Origin: Andrena cerasifolii
Taxonomy: Eukaryota > Arthropoda > Insecta > Hymenoptera > Andrenidae
Assembly (NCBI RefSeq): GCF_050908995.1
Contig: NC_135120.1
Location: 21,093,433-21,157,432, forward strand
DNA length: 64,000 nucleotides
Direction of reading: 5' to 3'
A model generated the notes under the pieces. That model was not told where the DNA came from. It did no database searches and saw only the letters and a list, made by a program, of their open reading frames with translations. Below are positions 59,431 through 64,000 of this stretch, one piece after another; position 1 is the first letter of the stretch; every line of letters starts with the position of its first letter. The translations under genes were made by a program, and so were the position numbers.

Positions 59431-62400
59431 CACCTTCACAGTTTTGCTGAGTTTTCACTTGCCACCTTCGCCAAAAACCAACAGCAAGTAGCCGGGAAAG
59501 AGAACGTGGCTGCTATCGGAGATACTTACCTTCATGTTAAATCAATTATCTAACATCGACGAGAAAAACTCACTGTCTCTTGGCGGGGAACTTTGTGCAA
59601 ACACTTTTTGCCAGAATCAAAATGAAGTCCTTCAATAGCGTGGCTAAATGGAAAAGTAAACGCGCTGGTGGAATGGAAGTCTGAACATTCAGAGCGTTTA
59701 CGCGGTAGGTGTACGCGGAGGTTCTGCTCCTAGTGCCGAAGAGTTCTTGGCGAGGGCGTGGCGTATATTAATTATGGAATAATGCATGGTATGCCGCGAG
59801 CCGGTCCAGACCTTACAGGCTTACTGGACGCATGCTTCTTCAGTTTTTAAGTTGTCGCTTGGGCTTGTTACCATCAGTCGCGGAGCCGTGCCCATTTCCA
59901 TCACGAGAATTTATACGTTGACCGCCGATAATAATTCTGCGCTAGGAACCAGTTTCCAGGGAACCCGGGGACGCGATAAAATTAGACGATAAGTGAAATC
60001 AGATGAAGGATGATGTGTTAGATACACTGCGCAGCGTATGACCGCCTGCCATCGGGCTGTCTGAGATCCAAGTCTCGTGTCTGAAACGAGGCACGAGCAT
60101 TGCTCCCTGAACAGTGGAAATTATGATCTTGGGCTAGTTTGCTATCCACGCGATGCAACCGACTAACCAACTCTCTTTTGTACAGACATTTGTTAGCCTC
60201 TATGTTGTGGCTACACCGATTCGAATTTAGATCAAGCGCGGTGGCGGAAAAGGTCAAAGAGAATACAAATTTTCAGAAATTTACAGTTACAGGAAGAAGC
60301 TACTGGTAGAAATAGTAGGTACCTGAATAGTTTCGCTCATAGTGGGAATCGTCTGCAAATTGAACATAGGTATAAATTCCTCTCCGACTATACGAATCTC
60401 CGAAGAAATTTGAAGGAGTAATATTTTTTTTAGCTCCTCTTGGGGGTACTGGAGGCGGGGCCACGTTAGATCATAGAAGATCGTTGATGCTGGCGAATAT
60501 CGAAGAAATTAAATGAAGAATTTCAAGTTCCCTGGCCACCGAACGTAACCCGCCGATATTCGAGTCACGTCATTTCGTTTCACGCTTGATCCAGCGAATT
60601 CGTAACGAGGGATGCTATAACGCCTTGTTACAGAACTACCGCTCACGTAACAATCAGCACGTTGAGTAACTCGTTCCTTCGAGTTAGATGTTACGAGGTG
60701 AGCTTTACATTGGTGCCCACCGGCGTAAGAGCGACACGTAACTTGCTTTACGACCGTTATCGTCTTAAAACAAGAAAAACGGGAAGACAGTAGGCGGAAT
60801 TTCGACGGCGTTACAGGGGATACGTTAGAGCCATATGGAACCGTATTTTGAAAAAGGATTTTTACAAATTCGATAATAAGCACACCGTGTCATGATTACT
60901 CGATGATTCTTCGATACCATGCAAATAGAAAGATAGCTAGAGATAATATCATAAACTACTCGATCCCTAGGCGAGGGGAATTATGGTTAATAAATTCTAC
61001 TTTACGATGCCACGCCAGAGTTATAAGTTTACAACCGCGCAATAGGTACAACATTGATCTAGACCCAATGATGAAGTCGCAAGATTATCTCGATGCATGT
61101 ACCCAGAGCTGGGCTCACGAAGGTGCTATATCGACCTTCACTGCCAGAGGAAAACACTTTAGCATTCCCCTATCATCAACTGGTTTCGTTTACCTTTAAA
61201 AAGAATGAAGTTTCCTAGTGGTAAAGAGGAATGTTAACACACCGAAGCATGAGTTTGCTCGTTTTCACTGTGGGAGGCGGTAAAGAGTAACCTGGTGTTA
61301 CTTTCGAGGAAAAAATCCTATGATGTAACTAGGGTGTACTCGGATTACATTTCTGTAGCCAGCTGCCGAATTTGCATTTCGCGACTGGCGCGTCACTGCG
61401 AAATTATTCGCCAGGGCATTGCGTAAGTTTACGTAGATATAGGTTATTGCGCAACGGTCATTAATGCGTTTAAAGACTCTTGCGTTGCAGCATATTAGGC
61501 GGTTTTGAGCTTGCACGTCGCAGCGGGCTGCGCCGATCGTGCTGGAAAACCTGATCGTAAATTCGACGTTTACTTTTTCCGCCTCGCTAACGATATACGT
61601 CGGCTTGAGTAACGAAAGCGATCCAATTCCTTCGGCTGGGAAATCAATACATCGCGGGCCACTGAATTTATTAGTCCGTGGATCTGGGAATGGCAAGAAA
61701 GTCTACTGAATTCGCCATCACGCGAAAACGGCGGAGTCGTTATTCGATGATCGCTCAGGTCGCGGGAAATGTTCTGCAGTTTCGACACGGCAAGATTTGT
61801 GAGTCAACTCTGGTATCGTGTACAGCCAGTAAACTGTCTGTGCCGGAATTATCGATGAAACAATCACCTTCTATTTACCAGAATGAATCGACGGCTCGTC
61901 CGAACCCTTCGTTAGAGAGTCTGCTACATTATCAGATTTTCCGGGCTATTTGTATCTATTATAAGATCGATATCTACTTCTGAGAGCCATGAAATCCTGC
62001 TTCAACGTATTCCTCGCCTCGGAGCGATTTTTCAAATCACGCTGATGCCGCGCCGCGAGAGAAAGAATCGGATAATCAAGGTTCTCAAACCGCTCTTATG
62101 AGAAATTACAGACCCTCGATCATTGTAATCGCCTCTGCTCAACCGTGCGGCTCTTCGTTGCTCGTTTCAATGGACGGATAGATTGAGATTCATTCGCGAT
62201 CATTTTCTCATTTTTCCATTCGTTCTGTGGGAGAAATTTCAATGGAGGGATGATTATACGGGACACGCACTTCTTACACTGTCCTTTCGGAGCGATGGAA
62301 GAGCAATCAAATTTTTGAAGGTTGCAGATGTTCTTCGAGGTAATAATTACGCGGTTTGCACAAAGGGAGTAAAATGAAGACACAAAGTGGGTTAATAACT

Positions 62401-63073
62401 GTTACCTTGTTATCCGCGAGACATTGCCAGTCAGAGGAAAAATTGTCAAGTAGGAGATGCACAGTATCGATAACGATTCTTCACAGGTTTGATTCGAAGC
62501 ACCTACCACTACTCGTGATAGCAAAAATGAAGACATCCCAAAAGTACAGTGGTGGATCTAAGGGGTCGTGCCTACCTGCGAGGTCTGCGAACACGTAAGG
62601 GATAACAGCGTAATATCTTTGGAGAGATCATATTAATAAAGATGGTTGCGACCTCGATGTTGAATTAAGATATGATTCGAATGCAGGAGTTTAAATTTTA
62701 AGTCTGTTCGACTTTTAAAATCTTATATGATTGGAGTTCAAATCGGCGTGAGCCAGATTGGTTTCTATCTATATTAATTTAATAAATTTTTGTACGAAAG
62801 GACTTAATTTATGAATTATTTTTTAAAGTTATATTAAGATTTTAAATAAATTAACTTCCTTGGCAGAATAGTGCGTTAAATTTAAAATTTAAAATATGTA
62901 GATAAATTATAGGTAGTAATTTATTCATTAGTTATTTATTTATATATTGCTGAATTTTTTTATCCAATTGTTTTAATTTTAATATTAATACAAGTTCTTG
63001 TAGTACTTATTGCAATGCAATATACAAATAAATAAAGGAATTATGGGCGATCTCCCGGGAGTTAAATTTATTT
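59431..63073. other. Non-coding stretch, AT-rich after 62600
   Basis: No exon or RNA gene recognised. TTGCGTAA is at 61418 and GTAGGTAC at 60315. The minus-strand frames at 60018-60883 and 61298-61788 have no domain. The part 62640-63060 is strongly AT-rich. Confidence 0.4.
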
Positions 63074-63420
63074 AGTCGGACCTCGATAACTCGAAAACCC
63101 GTATAAGTCGAAAATTTTCTTCATTCCCCTCCGCTCCGCTATAAACACCTCTGCAACTAGAAATAAAACTTCCTTAACTCGAACTATATTTTGCACGTTA
63201 AATTATGTATTTCGAATTTAGAAGAACTCCGACCTCTGCAAGTCGAAGTTTACTTCGACAGTGTTTTAGATTATTTAGATTATTAGATGGTTTATTATCC
63301 CGAGAAAATACTTTGCTACAAAATATCGGCTGTTCATACCTAGAGTACCAATCTTCGCCACAGAATCGCTCTCATTTCCATAATTTTTCATCTGTAATGT
63401 AATGTACTGACCCTTTACTT
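63074..63420. mobile_element. Possible pogo/Tigger-like transposon end
   Basis: AGTCGGACCTCGATAACTCG at about 63075 resembles ends of pogo/Tigger elements. Related words recur over the next 200 bp (ATAAGTCGAAA, TTAACTCGAAC, GCAAGTCGAAG), as in the non-coding flank of such elements. No second end and no transposase are visible, so this is a fragment at best. Confidence 0.4.
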
Positions 63421-64000
63421 GTCTAACTATCTCTGCTAACACGAATCAGAGTAACTACTTTTGAGCTATGTAAACTACTGCTGCGTAAATGTAAACACTG
63501 CGTTATCCCTGCGACCCATCGTCATGTTAGCTAATGCGTCACCTACCCAAAATCCTACAGTTCTGCCCTATCCCGTCATCCCCTCTCTTACATTCCTAAA
63601 CCTTTAAAACCCCATTGCATTCCCATATTCACGAGCATTACTATTTCAAAAGCCACCAGTCTCAGTCACGGAGTCCAGTTCGAAACAGTTGAATCTCCAA
63701 TATCTTTAATTTACTTGAATAAATATTATTCATAAAAGGTAGTTCAATTATCCTTGTGTCCATCACAGCAAAATAAAAACTGCGCAACGAAATTGGAAAA
63801 GCCACGATCGGGCACTAAAAAATATATCTACAAAATAAATCAATCCCAGAAATAATACTCTAGTCGCAAGAGGATTTCCAAATTCGACAGAATCGAAAGG
63901 AAACTCCATTGAAACGTATATCCACGATGAAACCGCGATCACTTCATCATCCTCGTATTCTTTCCGCCCCGGCTGTCAGTTACCCAATCGCGGCAATTAT
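63421..64000. other. Non-coding stretch to the window edge
   Basis: Nothing recognised. Any feature here could be cut by the window edge. Confidence 0.4.

Noticed and set aside
60510..60740. Possible LTR boundary at TGGTGCCCACCGG
   Set aside because: The word recalls LTR/primer-site junctions on the minus strand, but no matching second LTR, gag or pol is visible.
1..64000. tRNA, rRNA and spliceosomal RNA genes
   Set aside because: I looked for B-box-like GGTTCGANTCC and cloverleaf contexts and found none convincing; a covariance-model scan would be decisive.

Overview
The window reads as an arthropod nuclear genome segment, most likely from a holometabolous insect; an ant or other hymenopteran is my best guess, and that guess is inference. 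The evidence is one animal-type exon with a clean GT splice donor, long non-coding stretches with a patchy mix of CpG-rich and AT-rich sequence, many small terminal-inverted-repeat (TIR) transposon derivatives, and non-LTR retrotransposon tails ending in TAA/ATT repeats. Nothing resembles bacterial operons, CRISPR arrays or phage.

Genes: I can support one coding exon, the first coding exon of a LONRF-type gene (TPR plus RING ubiquitin ligase) on the minus strand at 27130-27700. It ends at a GTGAGT donor. I recognise no further exon of this gene between 27129 and 1, so its next coding exon probably lies outside the window and the first 27 kb would then be intron. The other open frames are short, lack recognisable domains, and many lie in repeats. 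The exon's 5' flank (27701 to about 28300) is GC-rich.

Repeats: short non-autonomous DNA transposons are the best-supported features. Several have diagnostic target-site duplications: TA (Tc1/mariner-like; 18948-19536, 49640-50225, 45427-45869, 33415-33656, 34404-34724, and 1739-2686), TTA (Harbinger-like; 25463-25600), TTAA (piggyBac-like; 42252-42535) and 8 bp (hAT-like; 29703-29967 and 53519-54273). One TA element sits inside an older TIR element (45339-46180). Other structures are a 156-bp spacerless palindrome (11474-11629), a foldback with 36-bp internal repeats (15246-15516), a 119-bp tandem repeat (7388-7738), a 10-bp-period degenerate repeat (35769-35848), and four LINE-like 3' tails with a shared end motif.

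The most intriguing signal is not a gene. The 8-bp palindromic family TTAYRTAA (TTACGTAA, TTATGTAA, TTACATAA) occurs about 40 times by eye, against roughly 4-5 expected from base composition. Many copies extend into a neighbouring CGG or CGC. The word matches the binding site of PAR/E4BP4-type bZIP factors (Vrille/Pdp1 in insects). It avoids the recognised transposons and is dense between about 31 and 52 kb. Whether it is regulatory, architectural or a mutational product cannot be settled from sequence alone.
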